Assembly (NCBI GenBank): GCA_023230325.1
Contig: JALNXN010000001.1
Coordinates: 108,000 to 171,999, forward strand
DNA length: 64,000 bases
Direction of reading: 5' to 3'
Source: an archaeon
Lineage (GTDB): Archaea; Iainarchaeota; Iainarchaeia; Iainarchaeales; CSSED10-239
This document shows positions 25,817 to 35,876 of the stretch, one piece after another. The translations under genes and the position numbers were made by a program. How positions within the stretch are numbered: position 1 is the stretch's first letter; each line of letters opens with the position of its first letter. A model generated the notes under the pieces. The model had not been told where the DNA came from. It did no database searches and worked only from the letters and a program-made list of their open reading frames with translations.

Positions 25817-27028
25817 TTATAAATCTTTTAAATTAATTTCTTTGTTAGGTAAAATTAAATTAAGAACAATTCCAACAACAGAGGCTAAACCTACTCCAAT
25901 TAAGGAAAAGGTTCCAAAGGAAATTACTGCTCCCCCCACTCCAAAAATTAACATAACAGAAACTATTATCATATTTTTTGTTTTATCTAAATTTATTTTA
26001 TTTTCAGACAAAGATTTAATTCCAACAACAGTAATCATTCCAAATAGTAGGATCATAATACCTCCAAGAATACTTGAAGGAATTGTTTGTAAAAAACCAC
26101 TTATCTTTCCAACAAATGAAAAGACTATGGCTGTTACTGCTGCTATCCTTAAGATTGAAGGATCTTTCAACTTTGTAAGAATAATTGCACCTGTAACTTC
26201 TGAGTAGGTGGTGTTTGGAGGACCACCTAAAAAACCAGCAAACATAGTTGCAATTCCGTCTCCTAAAAGGGTTCTATGTATTCCTGGATCCTTTACAAAG
26301 TTTTTCTTAACTGCACTGCTTATAGCATACATATCTCCTATATGCTCAATCATTGGTGCAATTGCAATTGGTAACATGAAAAGAATTGCTCCTAAATTAA
26401 AAGATGGTAGAAAAAATTGAGGAACAGAAAACCATGCAGCTTCCTTTATTAAAGTAAAGTCTACTTTGTTTAAAATAATTGCAATAATGTAAGCAACAGT
26501 AATTCCTCCAATAACTGGTAAAAGTTTTATACTTTTTTTACCAAAAACTACAATGATTATTGCAGTCAATAATGTTATTAATGCTAGAACCCAATTAGAA
26601 GACGCCATCTCAATTCCTGTAGATGCAAGTGACAACCCTATGATCATAATCACTGGACCAACAATGATTGGTGGAAAAATTCTTTGAACAAATTCTAACC
26701 CCTTTTGTCTAATAACCAAAGACACAATTACAAAAACTAAACCTGAAACTATTAAACCACCAAAGACACCAGGCAAACCAAAAAGAACACCACCTTCAAT
26801 AATTGGGACTATAAAGACAAAAGAACTTCCTAAAAAGACAGGAACCTTTCCTTTTGTTATTAGATGGAAGATTAAAGTTCCACAACCTGCTGTAAATAAA
26901 GCAACTGAAGGGTCAATACCTATAAGTAGCGGAACTAAGACTAATGCCCCAAAAGCAACAAACAACATCTGTATTCCAAGAATTGATTTTTTAAAAGTAT
27001 TAAGCTCTTGATCTTTTTTTATAACCAT
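25817..27028 (-). CDS. NCS2-family uracil/xanthine permease
   Basis: 403 residues with about 14 hydrophobic segments. The signatures GSSFVFIVPI near residue 66, IGDMYAISSAV near residue 225, GDGIATMFAGFLGGPPNTTYSEVTGAI near residue 255 match UraA-like proton symporters that import uracil, xanthine or uric acid. Uptake of nucleobases would suit an organism that scavenges from a host. It starts 1226 bases from the divergent exonuclease gene region's start and ends 19 bases before the small membrane protein gene. Confidence 0.9.
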   Translation of the reverse strand: MVIKKDQELNTFKKSILGIQMLFVAFGALVLVPLLIGIDPSVALFTAGCGTLIFHLITKGKVPVFLGSSFVFIVPIIEGGVLFGLPGVFGGLIVSGLVFVIVSLVIRQKGLEFVQRIFPPIIVGPVIMIIGLSLASTGIEMASSNWVLALITLLTAIIIVVFGKKSIKLLPVIGGITVAYIIAIILNKVDFTLIKEAAWFSVPQFFLPSFNLGAILFMLPIAIAPMIEHIGDMYAISSAVKKNFVKDPGIHRTLLGDGIATMFAGFLGGPPNTTYSEVTGAIILTKLKDPSILRIAAVTAIVFSFVGKISGFLQTIPSSILGGIMILLFGMITVVGIKSLSENKINLDKTKNMIIVSVMLIFGVGGAVISFGTFSLIGVGLASVVGIVLNLILPNKEINLKDL

Positions 27029-27132
27029 ATATTTTCTTTAACCTATAGTGAATTTTCTTTCAACTTATAAAATATTATTATATCTCTGAAACAATATATT
27101 TAAAAGGTATATCTAATTTAAATTAATTATTT

Positions 27133-27711
27133 ATGAACAGAAAATATATAATTTTAGACATAGAGACTTGCCCTATTAGTTTAGAAAATTACTTTGAAAA
27201 AGATGAAGAAGAAAAATTAAAATTACTAAATCCAATTGATTCTAGAATAGTTGCAATTGGTTTGAGATTTGAAAATGTTAATTATATTTTTCAATCAGAA
27301 GATGAAAAAGAAATACTTTCTAAATTTTGGGAGAAATGGAAAGAAATTAAATTAGGGTCAGCTTTAATCCCAGTAGTTGGGTTTAATATTACTTCTTTTG
27401 ATATGCCCTTTATTGTTACTAGATCTTTTATTCAAAATATTAGAATTGAAAGTTTTTCTTTAAAAGAAATAATTGATTTGAGAGATAAGATAAATGCTTA
27501 TAAATATGGAAAGACAAGAGGAAAATTAAAAGAATTTGCAGAAATTATTGGACAAGAAATTTTAGAAGTAAATGGCTCTGATGTCTCTAGGCTCTGTTAT
27601 GAGAAGGACTATTTGACTTTAAATAAATACTTAGAGAAAGATTTAGAGATTACAGATGCTTTGTATAAGAGAGCAGTAGAAACAAATGTAATTAATGTTA
27701 ATAGATATTGA
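27133..27711 (+). CDS. DEDD-type 3'-5' exonuclease (RNase H-like)
   Basis: 192 residues beginning KYIILDIETCPISL (ExoI, DxE), then VVGFNITSFDMPFI (ExoII, NxxxFD) near residue 85, and KYLEKDLEITDALYK (ExoIII, YxxxD) near residue 172. These three acidic motifs are those of the DnaQ/PolB proofreading fold, here as a stand-alone protein close to the PF10108-type predicted exonucleases. It degrades DNA or RNA 3' to 5'. It abuts the next gene with no gap. Confidence 0.8.
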   Translation: MNRKYIILDIETCPISLENYFEKDEEEKLKLLNPIDSRIVAIGLRFENVNYIFQSEDEKEILSKFWEKWKEIKLGSALIPVVGFNITSFDMPFIVTRSFIQNIRIESFSLKEIIDLRDKINAYKYGKTRGKLKEFAEIIGQEILEVNGSDVSRLCYEKDYLTLNKYLEKDLEITDALYKRAVETNVINVNRY

Positions 27712-27717
27712 TTGGTT

Positions 27718-28308
27718 ATGGGGATTATAAAAAAATTTGGAGATTTTAAAAAAAAGAAAGTTGTAAAAAAGCCTAAAAAAGAAAAACCAAAAACAACTTT
27801 AAAAAAGAAAATTGAAAATCTTGATGAACATAAATATCAAGTTTTACTTTTTGGAAGAGTTCCTAAAAGAATTGAATCTATAGAGTATAATAAACATAAT
27901 TGTAAAGTGCTTTACTTTGACAAATTTGCAGTTATTGAAAATTTTTTATTAACTAAAAAGAAAACAAAGTTTGATTTTAAAAGCTTTAAAGAAATGATAG
28001 AATTATCTTTGAAAAATATTAAAAATCATAATTTAGTTACTGATTCTAAAATTTCAAAGGTAAAATTTGCAACTTGGATTTTTTTTAATCATCCAGAAAT
28101 AAAAAAAAGCATTAACATTTCTAAGTCATATAATGAACAAAAGTTTGCAGAATTTATTAAAAGGAATAAAATTCAGAAAATAAGAGGTCTAAATTTTACA
28201 TCTATTTCTGGTAATCCTTTTATAATATTAGATGTTAAGATTAATAATAAATTAACTAAAATAGTAGTACCTGAAGATACACTCCCACATTATGAAATTA
28301 AAATTTAG
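27718..28308 (+). CDS. conserved-looking protein of unknown function
   Basis: 196 residues from the ATG at 27718 (a TTG two codons earlier is less likely). The first 45 residues are Lys-rich (KKKKVVKKPKKEKPKTT). The body includes YQVLLFGRVPKRIESIEY, an internal WIFFNHPEIKK and a C-terminal beta segment ending VPEDTLPHYEIKI. No membrane helix or known motif. Its end overlaps the convergent hydrolase gene by 11 bases. It follows the exonuclease gene by six bases and might act with it. Confidence 0.55.
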   Translation: MGIIKKFGDFKKKKVVKKPKKEKPKTTLKKKIENLDEHKYQVLLFGRVPKRIESIEYNKHNCKVLYFDKFAVIENFLLTKKKTKFDFKSFKEMIELSLKNIKNHNLVTDSKISKVKFATWIFFNHPEIKKSINISKSYNEQKFAEFIKRNKIQKIRGLNFTSISGNPFIILDVKINNKLTKIVVPEDTLPHYEIKI

Positions 28309-29077
28309 GGAAAATATATTTCTTAGGATTAAATAATAATAGAAGACTAGTCCCATAATGCCCTAAGTTCTTATTTAAAAAAACTCTTGGATAAATTTTT
28401 GCATTGTTTAACTCTTCAATCAACTTCTCACCAAACTCATATCTAATAATAAGATCTGACTTTGATAACAATATAATAATATTTTTATTTTTCAATTTGG
28501 AAATGTTAACTAAACCATCTACTTCCTTCCATTCTTCTTGGATTGTTTTTAGTGATACATTGTTTGCTTGTAACACCTCAACCATCTTTCTTGTAGCATG
28601 ACCAAACCAAAAAACTCTTGAGAAGGAGTGACCTGGAGTTGATAGAATCAATTTGTCTACCTCCTCAATTTCCTTTACAACATTAATTGCAAACAAACAA
28701 CCCAAACTTATCCCTAGTATATGTATTTTCTTAAAATTATATTTTTTTTTATAATAATCAATTCTACTAATCATAATCTCGATTGATTTTTTTACTAACT
28801 TACCAGTTGTCTTATAATCACAAGAGATAATATCTTGGTGTAAACTAAACTCTAAATAAGAAATGTTTTCTTTTTTCAATTTACTTCTTAAAATTCTTGT
28901 TGCTGTTAGACCTATGTGCCAAGGAGGGCATAAAACAAGTAGTTCTTTAGAATCTTCTTTATGTTTAAAATTATCTAAAATAAAATCATTTAATTTAATA
29001 TCTGTACTATAGTTATGTTCGCTTGGAAATAGGAAATTAACAATTTTGTCTAAATAAATTTTTTTCATAAGGCTCAT
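28298..29077 (-). CDS. alpha/beta hydrolase
   Basis: 259 residues with the core of an alpha/beta hydrolase: PPWHIGLTATR (oxyanion-side segment), the nucleophile elbow ILGISLGCLF (GxSxG) near residue 140, the acidic residue in LLSKSDLIIRYEF near residue 212, and the histidine in NLGHYGT near residue 243. The family hydrolyses esters, thioesters or amides; the substrate cannot be told. No signal peptide, so cytoplasmic. It starts 15 bases after the U32 peptidase gene. Confidence 0.75.
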   Translation of the reverse strand: MSLMKKIYLDKIVNFLFPSEHNYSTDIKLNDFILDNFKHKEDSKELLVLCPPWHIGLTATRILRSKLKKENISYLEFSLHQDIISCDYKTTGKLVKKSIEIMISRIDYYKKKYNFKKIHILGISLGCLFAINVVKEIEEVDKLILSTPGHSFSRVFWFGHATRKMVEVLQANNVSLKTIQEEWKEVDGLVNISKLKNKNIIILLSKSDLIIRYEFGEKLIEELNNAKIYPRVFLNKNLGHYGTSLLLLFNPKKYIFPKF

Positions 29078-29091
29078 TCTTTTAAAAATAA

Positions 29092-30321
29092 TTATTCAAA
29101 AATGTAAACTTTATCTGAAATTTTAGGAAGTTTTTTATCTTTTATTTTAATAGCAACAAAGGCTCCTTTCTTTGCAACAGTTACTGGTTTTCCTACATCT
29201 ATTTGCATGCTGTCGACTGTTTGTTCAATTACACCTGTAGCTGGACCAATTATTAAAATATTTTGATTTACTTTTAGTTTGTTTGCTTCGATTTTAATTT
29301 CTGCAACATTAATTTTTTTATATAGCTTATTTATTTTTCCTATGTATGTCTTTTTCTTTGTTGCTTTACTTCCATAAGAGTCAGTCCATTCATTAATTGG
29401 TTTACCTAAATAAAAACCATCCGAGAAGCCTCTATTATACACAGTTTTAACCTTTTCTAATAATTTCTTTTTTAATTTAATATCTAATTTTTTATTAAAG
29501 TAAGAATCAATTGCTTCTCTATAACTCTCAGTTACTTTTTTTACATATTCAGGGCTTCTTGCTCTACCTTCAATTTTAAAAACAGCAATACCACTCTTTA
29601 TTAAAATGTCTATAAAAGGAATTGTGCACATGTCTTTTGGACTTAAAATATAGTTGTTGTGAACTTCTAATTCCTTTTGTGTTTCTGGATCTTTGATTAT
29701 ATATTTTCTTCTACATGGTTGAATACATTTACCTCTATTTGCAGAAGTTTTGTCCCCATAAAGAAATTGAGACATAAAACATCTACCACTGACAGAAACA
29801 CACATTGCTCCATGAACAAATGTTTCAATTTCTATTTTTTTAGAAATCTTTTTAGATTCTTTTATTATATTTTTAATTTGATCTAAAGATAGTTCTCTTG
29901 CTAAAACAAATCTATTAACCCCTAGTCTGTAATATTGCTTAATAGCATCTATGTTTGCAACTGAAGCCTGTGTACTTAGATGAACTGGCATCTTAATCTC
30001 TTTACAATAGCCAATAACAGACAAGTCCCAAGCTATAATTGCATCTACCTTGTATTCTTTTGCTTTTTTTATAATTTTTTTAATTTTGGTTAATTCATTA
30101 TCATAGTAGATTGTGTTTACTGTTAGATAGACTTCAACATTGTTTTTGTGAGCAAAATCAACTACTTTTTTTAATTCTTTAATTTCAAAGTTGGAAGCCC
30201 TCTCTCTCATATTTAGCCCTTTGATACCTAGGTATACAGCATCTGCACCAGCTTTGATTGCAGCAACTAACATCTCAAAAGACCCTACAGGACTTAACAG
30301 TTTTGGTTTTTTTAAAATCAT
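29092..30321 (-). CDS. U32-family peptidase/RNA modification protein
   Basis: 409 residues with KPKLLSPVGSFEMLVAAIKAGADAVYLGI at the start and the U32 signature FVHGAMCVSVSGRCFMSQFL near residue 165, then RGKCIQPCRRKY. The four cysteines of this segment bind an iron-sulfur cluster in related enzymes (RlhA, TrhP, UbiU). Members hydroxylate RNA bases or act on proteins, and the exact job here is unknown. A C-terminal beta domain (about 330-409) is present as in other archaeal members. Confidence 0.85.
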   Translation of the reverse strand: MILKKPKLLSPVGSFEMLVAAIKAGADAVYLGIKGLNMRERASNFEIKELKKVVDFAHKNNVEVYLTVNTIYYDNELTKIKKIIKKAKEYKVDAIIAWDLSVIGYCKEIKMPVHLSTQASVANIDAIKQYYRLGVNRFVLARELSLDQIKNIIKESKKISKKIEIETFVHGAMCVSVSGRCFMSQFLYGDKTSANRGKCIQPCRRKYIIKDPETQKELEVHNNYILSPKDMCTIPFIDILIKSGIAVFKIEGRARSPEYVKKVTESYREAIDSYFNKKLDIKLKKKLLEKVKTVYNRGFSDGFYLGKPINEWTDSYGSKATKKKTYIGKINKLYKKINVAEIKIEANKLKVNQNILIIGPATGVIEQTVDSMQIDVGKPVTVAKKGAFVAIKIKDKKLPKISDKVYIFE

Positions 30322-30324
30322 AAT

Positions 30325-31263
30325 TTATAACCACTTATTTTTCCATAAAAACCACAATACTAAAAATGTAAAAAATAAAGAAATTAACATTGTGATTCCA
30401 AAAGCATAACTTGATTGTTGGAAAGGAAGATTAACATTCATTCCATAAATACTTGCAACTAAAGTTGGAATTGCAATTATTATTGTAATTGAGGTTAAGA
30501 TTTTTACAACCTTATTTAAGTTATTGGAGATTACTGAAGAATTTACATCTAAGTTATTTTTAATAATGTTTGTGTAAATTTGAGCCATCTCTATACCTTG
30601 CTTATTTTCATCAATAACATCATCTAAGACATCTCTATTCTTTTCAATTGAATTAAATTGTTTATTTTTATACATTCTTTCAAATAATATTTGATTACCT
30701 TTTAAAGAAGTGTTAATAAAGACTAATGACTTTTCTAAATATAATAATTTTTTAATATCAATATTTTTTGGAGAACTCTCTAATTTTTGTTCAATTGAAT
30801 TAATTTGTTTATCAATTTCTTTAAGGTAAGTAAGATAAGTTCTTGAGGATAAAAGCAATAGTCTTAAAATAAAATAAGCTGGACTAAACTTCATATTCTT
30901 TTCTTTAATCGATTTAATAATGGTGTTTTTTATAAAGCCAATTGTTACTGCATAATCTTTTGTAAGTAATATCCCTAAAGGAGTTGTATAATATGAATTT
31001 GGATGCCCCTCTTTTTTTTGAACAGTCCTTGTAATTATAAAAAGTCTATTACTTAACTTTTCTAACATTGGAATTTCTTCTTGGTCTTGTAAGGAAAGTA
31101 AGTCCTCAATAAATTGTTTTTTCTCTGTTTTTTTTATTTTTAAAAGATTTGATAAATATTCTAATTCCTCAGTGTTTGGGTTGTAAACATTAATCCAACA
31201 ATTAAGTTCTGGTGTTTTAAGAATAATTAATTCTTTTTGATTTGGTTTATAAAATTGAATCAT
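30325..31263 (-). CDS. corA: CorA-family magnesium/cobalt channel
   Basis: 312 residues: an N-terminal alpha/beta cytoplasmic domain, a long helix (residues 150-250) and two C-terminal membrane helices with the pore motif YGMNVNLPF near residue 275 between them, ending in a short basic tail. The GMN motif is diagnostic of Mg2+ channels that form homopentamers. It lies three bases from the U32 gene and may be cotranscribed. Confidence 0.9.
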   Translation of the reverse strand: MIQFYKPNQKELIILKTPELNCWINVYNPNTEELEYLSNLLKIKKTEKKQFIEDLLSLQDQEEIPMLEKLSNRLFIITRTVQKKEGHPNSYYTTPLGILLTKDYAVTIGFIKNTIIKSIKEKNMKFSPAYFILRLLLLSSRTYLTYLKEIDKQINSIEQKLESSPKNIDIKKLLYLEKSLVFINTSLKGNQILFERMYKNKQFNSIEKNRDVLDDVIDENKQGIEMAQIYTNIIKNNLDVNSSVISNNLNKVVKILTSITIIIAIPTLVASIYGMNVNLPFQQSSYAFGITMLISLFFTFLVLWFLWKNKWL

Positions 31264-31366
31264 ACTCTATTCCTTTTTAATTATTAATTTTAAAACTTAC
31301 AATAATCATCTATTAGATACTATAAAATATATTTACATCAAAAGATATAAAAAGTATCTATATTTA

Positions 31367-32395
31367 TTAAAATTTATTTTTTTTAACAATATACTCGTCT
31401 TTATACATCTTAAAGATAATTAAGAAATAAGAAATTAATAATGGACCAATAACAATACCAACAATTCCAAAAGCCGCAAGACCAATAAATATACCTAAGA
31501 TTGATGTTAATGGATGCAAATTGCCCATTTTCTTTTGAAGTGGCGGACGTATAAAATACTCTATATAATTAATAATTAATCCTGACACTATCAATCCAAT
31601 CCCTACAAGATAATTTTGTTGAACTATAAAATATATAGCATAAGGCACCCAAATAAGAGGAACTCCAACAATAGGTAAGAAAGAAAAAATTGCAGCTAAC
31701 AGCCCCCACAGAACTGCACCTTTAATTCCAAAAATCCAAAAACTTAAACCTAACAATAGTCCTTGCACAATTGCTACAAGACCTGTTGCAACAACTGTAG
31801 CATAAGTAATTTTTTTAAATTCTGTATATAGTATATTTGAATTTTTGTTATTGAATGGTAGAAATTCCTTTAGTTCATTTTTAACTTCTTTACTGTATAC
31901 TAGAAGATAATAAAGTATAAAAAATAATATAATTAAAGTAATGGCTGTAGTAATTGCACTAGTAACACCTTTTATTAGAAGGTCACCTGTCCAGTTTACA
32001 AAATTAGAAATTTGTTTATTTACATTTTCTACTAAATTTAATGCAGGTATCTTTTGATCAATTTTGTCAATAGCATCTATTATTGCTGACTTATCTATTG
32101 TGATGTTCGATATTTGGTTATATGCATTAGTAACTATAAAATAACTTGGGATAATTACAATTATGATAACTAAGATTATGATTAGTATGCCTGAAACCTT
32201 TTTATTAATTTTTAATTTATCTTTAAAAAATTTATATATTGGTAAAAATAAAACAAATAAAATGAATGCTCCAAAAACTCCATTTCTGTATGGCCAAAGA
32301 TAATATAGGATGAAAACAAATAAAGCTATGATTATACTAATTGTTATATATTTATTAAATTTAATTTCAATTTTTGATTTCTCTAGTTCTGCCAT
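31367..32395 (-). CDS. AI-2E-family transporter
   Basis: 342 residues with seven to eight helices: paired helices at the N-terminus (about 14-80), a soluble loop (about 95-130) and a helical core with GLLLGLSFWIFGIKGAVLWGLLAAIFSFLPIVG near residue 215 and GNLHPLTSILGIFIGL near residue 298. This matches the AI-2E (YdiK/TqsA/PerM) family, some members of which export autoinducer-2 or act as sodium/proton antiporters. Specificity is not evident. It is not overlapping with a neighbour. Confidence 0.85.
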   Translation of the reverse strand: MAELEKSKIEIKFNKYITISIIIALFVFILYYLWPYRNGVFGAFILFVLFLPIYKFFKDKLKINKKVSGILIIILVIIIVIIPSYFIVTNAYNQISNITIDKSAIIDAIDKIDQKIPALNLVENVNKQISNFVNWTGDLLIKGVTSAITTAITLIILFFILYYLLVYSKEVKNELKEFLPFNNKNSNILYTEFKKITYATVVATGLVAIVQGLLLGLSFWIFGIKGAVLWGLLAAIFSFLPIVGVPLIWVPYAIYFIVQQNYLVGIGLIVSGLIINYIEYFIRPPLQKKMGNLHPLTSILGIFIGLAAFGIVGIVIGPLLISYFLIIFKMYKDEYIVKKNKF

Positions 32396-32549
32396 TTTTT
32401 AAAATCCTTTAGTATAATGTTTGTAAATTATAATATTTATTATAATAGATTGATTTTATATATTTTTCTATTTATAGATATTTTTACTTAAACCTATTTG
32501 TTTAAATTAAATTTAAAAAAAAGGTTTTATTATTTGGATATGACAAGAT

Positions 32550-33395
32550 ATGGGTGCTACTAGAAATTATCTATTTTATGGGTATGATGCTGAAGAACTA
32601 AAGAAAATTGAAACTTTACATAAACCAAAAAATGTAAAATTTGAAAACTTAGATTATAAATTAGACCTAAATAATACTACTGATAATTTAATTGACAAAT
32701 ATATAAGTGAAAAAATAAATAACTCAGTTATAATTTTAGATCTAGATAAATTTGAGAATTTAAATATTAAAAAAACAATTGAATTTTTTAAATTTATTAC
32801 TGAAAGTTTAGGATTAAAAAGCGTTTTTGTAACTAATAATTCTAATTTATTAAAAAAATCTTTTATAAAAGAAATTCCAAATATTTCTAAAGCTAATAAT
32901 AAGCAATTATTTGAAATCTTAGAAAAAATGTCTGAAAAAGATTTTAAATATAAATTTTTACAAAAAAAATTTTTTGAATCTCTTATTTTAAGTAAAAAAA
33001 ATAGAAGTAAATTAAATCAAGAATTAATAAATCATTTAGAAATAGTTTGGCACAATATGCCTCCTAGCAGCAAATTATTATATAAAAAAATTTTAGAAGT
33101 TAATTCTAAAAACTTAAACTTTGAACAAAAATTAAAAATCAAAATTGCATTAAAAATAAACAGATTAGAGGAATTGCTTAAAAAGAAAAATGCTTTTCCA
33201 AAAAAACAATTGGATGAAATGATGACACAATATGTTACTTTAAAAAAACATAATGAAATATTGCAAACTAAACCAAATTCTTTAGAAGCAAGAAAAATTA
33301 TTACAAAATATAAACAAAGAATTGAACCTAAAAAAAGTAAAGTTCCTAAAAATAAATTACACAACTCTTTTAAGATTAGAAGAGGTAGAAAATAA
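32550..33395 (+). CDS. coiled-coil protein of unknown function
   Basis: 281 residues, soluble, rich in Lys, Asn and Leu. The N-terminal part (about 1-125) alternates strands and helices with VIILDLDKFENL and SLGLKSVFVTNN, suggesting an alpha/beta fold. The C-terminal half is helical and basic, with a last PKKSKVPKNKLHNSFKIRRGRK tail that may bind nucleic acid. No family is recognised. The GtrA gene follows 25 bases downstream in the same direction. Confidence 0.5.
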   Translation: MGATRNYLFYGYDAEELKKIETLHKPKNVKFENLDYKLDLNNTTDNLIDKYISEKINNSVIILDLDKFENLNIKKTIEFFKFITESLGLKSVFVTNNSNLLKKSFIKEIPNISKANNKQLFEILEKMSEKDFKYKFLQKKFFESLILSKKNRSKLNQELINHLEIVWHNMPPSSKLLYKKILEVNSKNLNFEQKLKIKIALKINRLEELLKKKNAFPKKQLDEMMTQYVTLKKHNEILQTKPNSLEARKIITKYKQRIEPKKSKVPKNKLHNSFKIRRGRK

Positions 33396-33420
33396 TAAAA
33401 AATTATTTTATTTTTTTAAT

Positions 33421-33939
33421 ATGAGTTTATCTAAAAAACACACTTTTAAAAAATCACTTTTGGATATTAAAAAGAACACTATATTTCATAGAGTATATTA
33501 TTCAATTATCAGTTACAGAATTGCTTACAAATATAGAAGATTTATAAAATATGCAACCATTGGATTGATTGGGACTGCAGTTGATGTCATTCTTATATTT
33601 GTTTTAGTACACATTTTACAAATTAATTATATTGTTTCAGCAGTCTTTTCAGATATTGCAAGAGGATTTACTAATTATAATGTTCATAAGAAATATGCTT
33701 TTAAGATAAATACAAAAACATTTAGTAAACAAAACATTATTTCTTTTATAAAATATTACTCTATAAATATTACAAGTGTTGTTATTGTCTTTGGGCTTAT
33801 GATCTTTTTTGTAGAAATTTGTAATATTGAATTTATATTAGCTAAATTGATGTCTGATCTTATAATGAATGTTTATAGATATTTTGGACACTCAAAATTT
33901 GCATTTACTAAATCTAAATCTGTTCTTGGAAAAGTTTAG
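33421..33939 (+). CDS. GtrA-like membrane protein
   Basis: 172 residues from the ATG at 33421. Four helices in two hairpins: FIKYATIGLIGTAVDVILIFVL and ISFIKYYSINITSVVIVFGLM, with the typical basic segment ANYNVHKKYAF-like NYNVHKKYAF between them. GtrA-like proteins flip or transfer lipid-linked sugars, often in glycosylation of surface polymers. A longer upstream frame to 33322 overlaps the previous gene and is unlikely. The stop shares TTAG with the convergent gene. Confidence 0.8.
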   Translation: MSLSKKHTFKKSLLDIKKNTIFHRVYYSIISYRIAYKYRRFIKYATIGLIGTAVDVILIFVLVHILQINYIVSAVFSDIARGFTNYNVHKKYAFKINTKTFSKQNIISFIKYYSINITSVVIVFGLMIFFVEICNIEFILAKLMSDLIMNVYRYFGHSKFAFTKSKSVLGKV

Positions 33940-34493
33940 TAAACAAATGGAATTATTTTTTTTGATGTCTTTGAATATTGTCTGTATTCTTTATGGTTAT
34001 TTAAAAGATATTTATCTTCAGTCTCTATTTTTAAAATAATTGAAATTAATAAAATTGGTAACAAATAAATTACTAACTTAAAAGAAAATAACAAAATTAA
34101 AGATGAACCTAAAATCATTGCTGAAAGATAGATTGGATGCCTTATATGTTTATAAATTCCTGTTGTTACTATTCTTTTTTCAGGTCCTACTTGTGGATAG
34201 TAATTTTCTTTTAGTTCCTTAATTGCCTTATATTCTATAACTCCTGAAAATATAATCAATAAGCACCAAAGTAGATCTAAACTCTCAAACAACATATAGT
34301 CTGTATAAAAAAAATAATAAACTAAAGAAATTAAAATAACTGTAAAAAAAATTACAAAATATTGAGAAGTCCAAAAATCAGACTTGAACATGTTTATTGT
34401 CTCTTTGGTATTGTCTATATATTTTTTTGTAATATTAAATGTTAAGAAATATTCAACAATTACATAAATACCAACAAAAAGTATCTTATACAT
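33936..34493 (-). CDS. ICMT/PEMT-like membrane methyltransferase
   Basis: 185 residues with five helices. The C-terminal half carries the family signature GPEKRIVTTGIYKHIRHPIYLS near residue 107 and ETEDKYLLNNHKEYRQY near residue 155, the conserved HP and E-x2-L elements of isoprenylcysteine carboxyl methyltransferases and NnrU-like relatives. Prokaryotic members modify lipids or unknown small molecules using S-adenosylmethionine in the membrane. It lies 27 bases downstream of the symporter gene. Confidence 0.8.
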   Translation of the reverse strand: MYKILFVGIYVIVEYFLTFNITKKYIDNTKETINMFKSDFWTSQYFVIFFTVILISLVYYFFYTDYMLFESLDLLWCLLIIFSGVIEYKAIKELKENYYPQVGPEKRIVTTGIYKHIRHPIYLSAMILGSSLILLFSFKLVIYLLPILLISIILKIETEDKYLLNNHKEYRQYSKTSKKIIPFVY

Positions 34494-34520
34494 GTTCTCT
34501 TTAGTTCCTTAAATTAAAAT

Positions 34521-35876
34521 TTATTTAATAACTTTATTTATAAACAAACTAGCAGTCAAGTCCCCAGTAACATTTACTGCAGTCCTACACATGTCTAATA
34601 TCCTATCTACCCCTATGATTAAGGCAATACCTAATAAGGGGATGCCCACAGAAGTTAATATGACTGCAAGAATTACAATACCCACCCCTGGAGTTCCTGG
34701 AGTACCAATAGATGCCCCTACTATTGTGACAATTAAAAATAACAAAGCAGTCAATCCTATATTCACCCCATAAACTTGAGCTAAAAAAATTGTAGCAACA
34801 GCCTGATATAGTGCAGTCCCATCCATGTTTATGGTTGTTCCTAGAGGGATTATAAATTGAGCAATTGAAGGTCTTACCTTTAACTTTTCCTCAGCAGTCT
34901 TTATAGAAATAGGCATAACTACTGCAGAACTGGATGTTGAAAAAGCTAATAATTGTACATCTCTAATATTACTTAAAAATCTAAATGGATTTTCTTTAAC
35001 AATAAAATAAACAATCAACAAATAAACTATGACTAATATCAATAAACCTAAGATAACTGTTAACATATATGCACCTAAACCAGACAAAGTATCAATTCCG
35101 AATTGACTTGTAACCTTTGTGATTAATCCAAAAACTGCAATTGGTGCTAATACCATAGCCCATTTTACAATTGTTATACACACATCTTGTAATGAACTTA
35201 AGACTTCTAAAAGAGGTTCTGATTGTTTTGGTTTAATGTTGATTAAGGCAATTCCAAAAATGATTGTAAAAATAACAATTGGTAACATCTCACCTTTAAT
35301 TATAGAACTAAAAACATTTGTTGGAAAGATGTTTGTTATTAGATTAGGAACTGTGTTTTTAGAATTGTCAACTAGATCTACACTAACATCTTGAGAACTT
35401 CCTTGATCAGAAATGACTAACACATCTTTGTTTATGTATTGTCCTGGATTAATTAGATTTGTTATAAAGATACCTATGATGATTGCAATTGTGGTTGTTA
35501 TTATAAAATAAATTGTAATAGTTACACCAATTTTTTTAAGTTGTTTAATATTCTTAGAAGAAGCAATTCCTAAGATTATTGATGCAAAGATTAATGGGAT
35601 TACTACCATCTGAATTACACTTAAAAAAATGTTTCCAGGAATAGCTACCCAATCAGAAATTGTATTTGCTGTTTGAGCACTAAATATGCCTATTGTTGGA
35701 CCTAAGATAATACCAAAGGCAATTCCAAAGATTAAAGCAATAATTACCTGTAACCAAAGTTTATTTTTAAGAAGTGATTTTAGTTGTTTAGTTTTGTGTT
35801 TAAATGATTTGATAGTTATTAGTTCAACATTGTCTTTTGGCTTTTTAGAATTATTATTAACTGATTTTCTTAACAT
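34521..35876 (-). CDS. dicarboxylate/amino acid:cation symporter (DAACS)
   Basis: 451 residues with eight helices and the two hairpin loops. Signatures: GIAFGIILGPTIG near residue 55, SSSAVVMPISIK near residue 315, TTINMDGTALYQAVA near residue 347 (NMDGT sodium/aspartate site), and GTPGVPG-like GTPGTPGVGIV near residue 390. The family imports glutamate, aspartate or C4-dicarboxylates with sodium or protons. An unusual feature is a basic N-terminal extension of about 30 residues. Confidence 0.9.
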   Translation of the reverse strand: MLRKSVNNNSKKPKDNVELITIKSFKHKTKQLKSLLKNKLWLQVIIALIFGIAFGIILGPTIGIFSAQTANTISDWVAIPGNIFLSVIQMVVIPLIFASIILGIASSKNIKQLKKIGVTITIYFIITTTIAIIIGIFITNLINPGQYINKDVLVISDQGSSQDVSVDLVDNSKNTVPNLITNIFPTNVFSSIIKGEMLPIVIFTIIFGIALINIKPKQSEPLLEVLSSLQDVCITIVKWAMVLAPIAVFGLITKVTSQFGIDTLSGLGAYMLTVILGLLILVIVYLLIVYFIVKENPFRFLSNIRDVQLLAFSTSSSAVVMPISIKTAEEKLKVRPSIAQFIIPLGTTINMDGTALYQAVATIFLAQVYGVNIGLTALLFLIVTIVGASIGTPGTPGVGIVILAVILTSVGIPLLGIALIIGVDRILDMCRTAVNVTGDLTASLFINKVIK

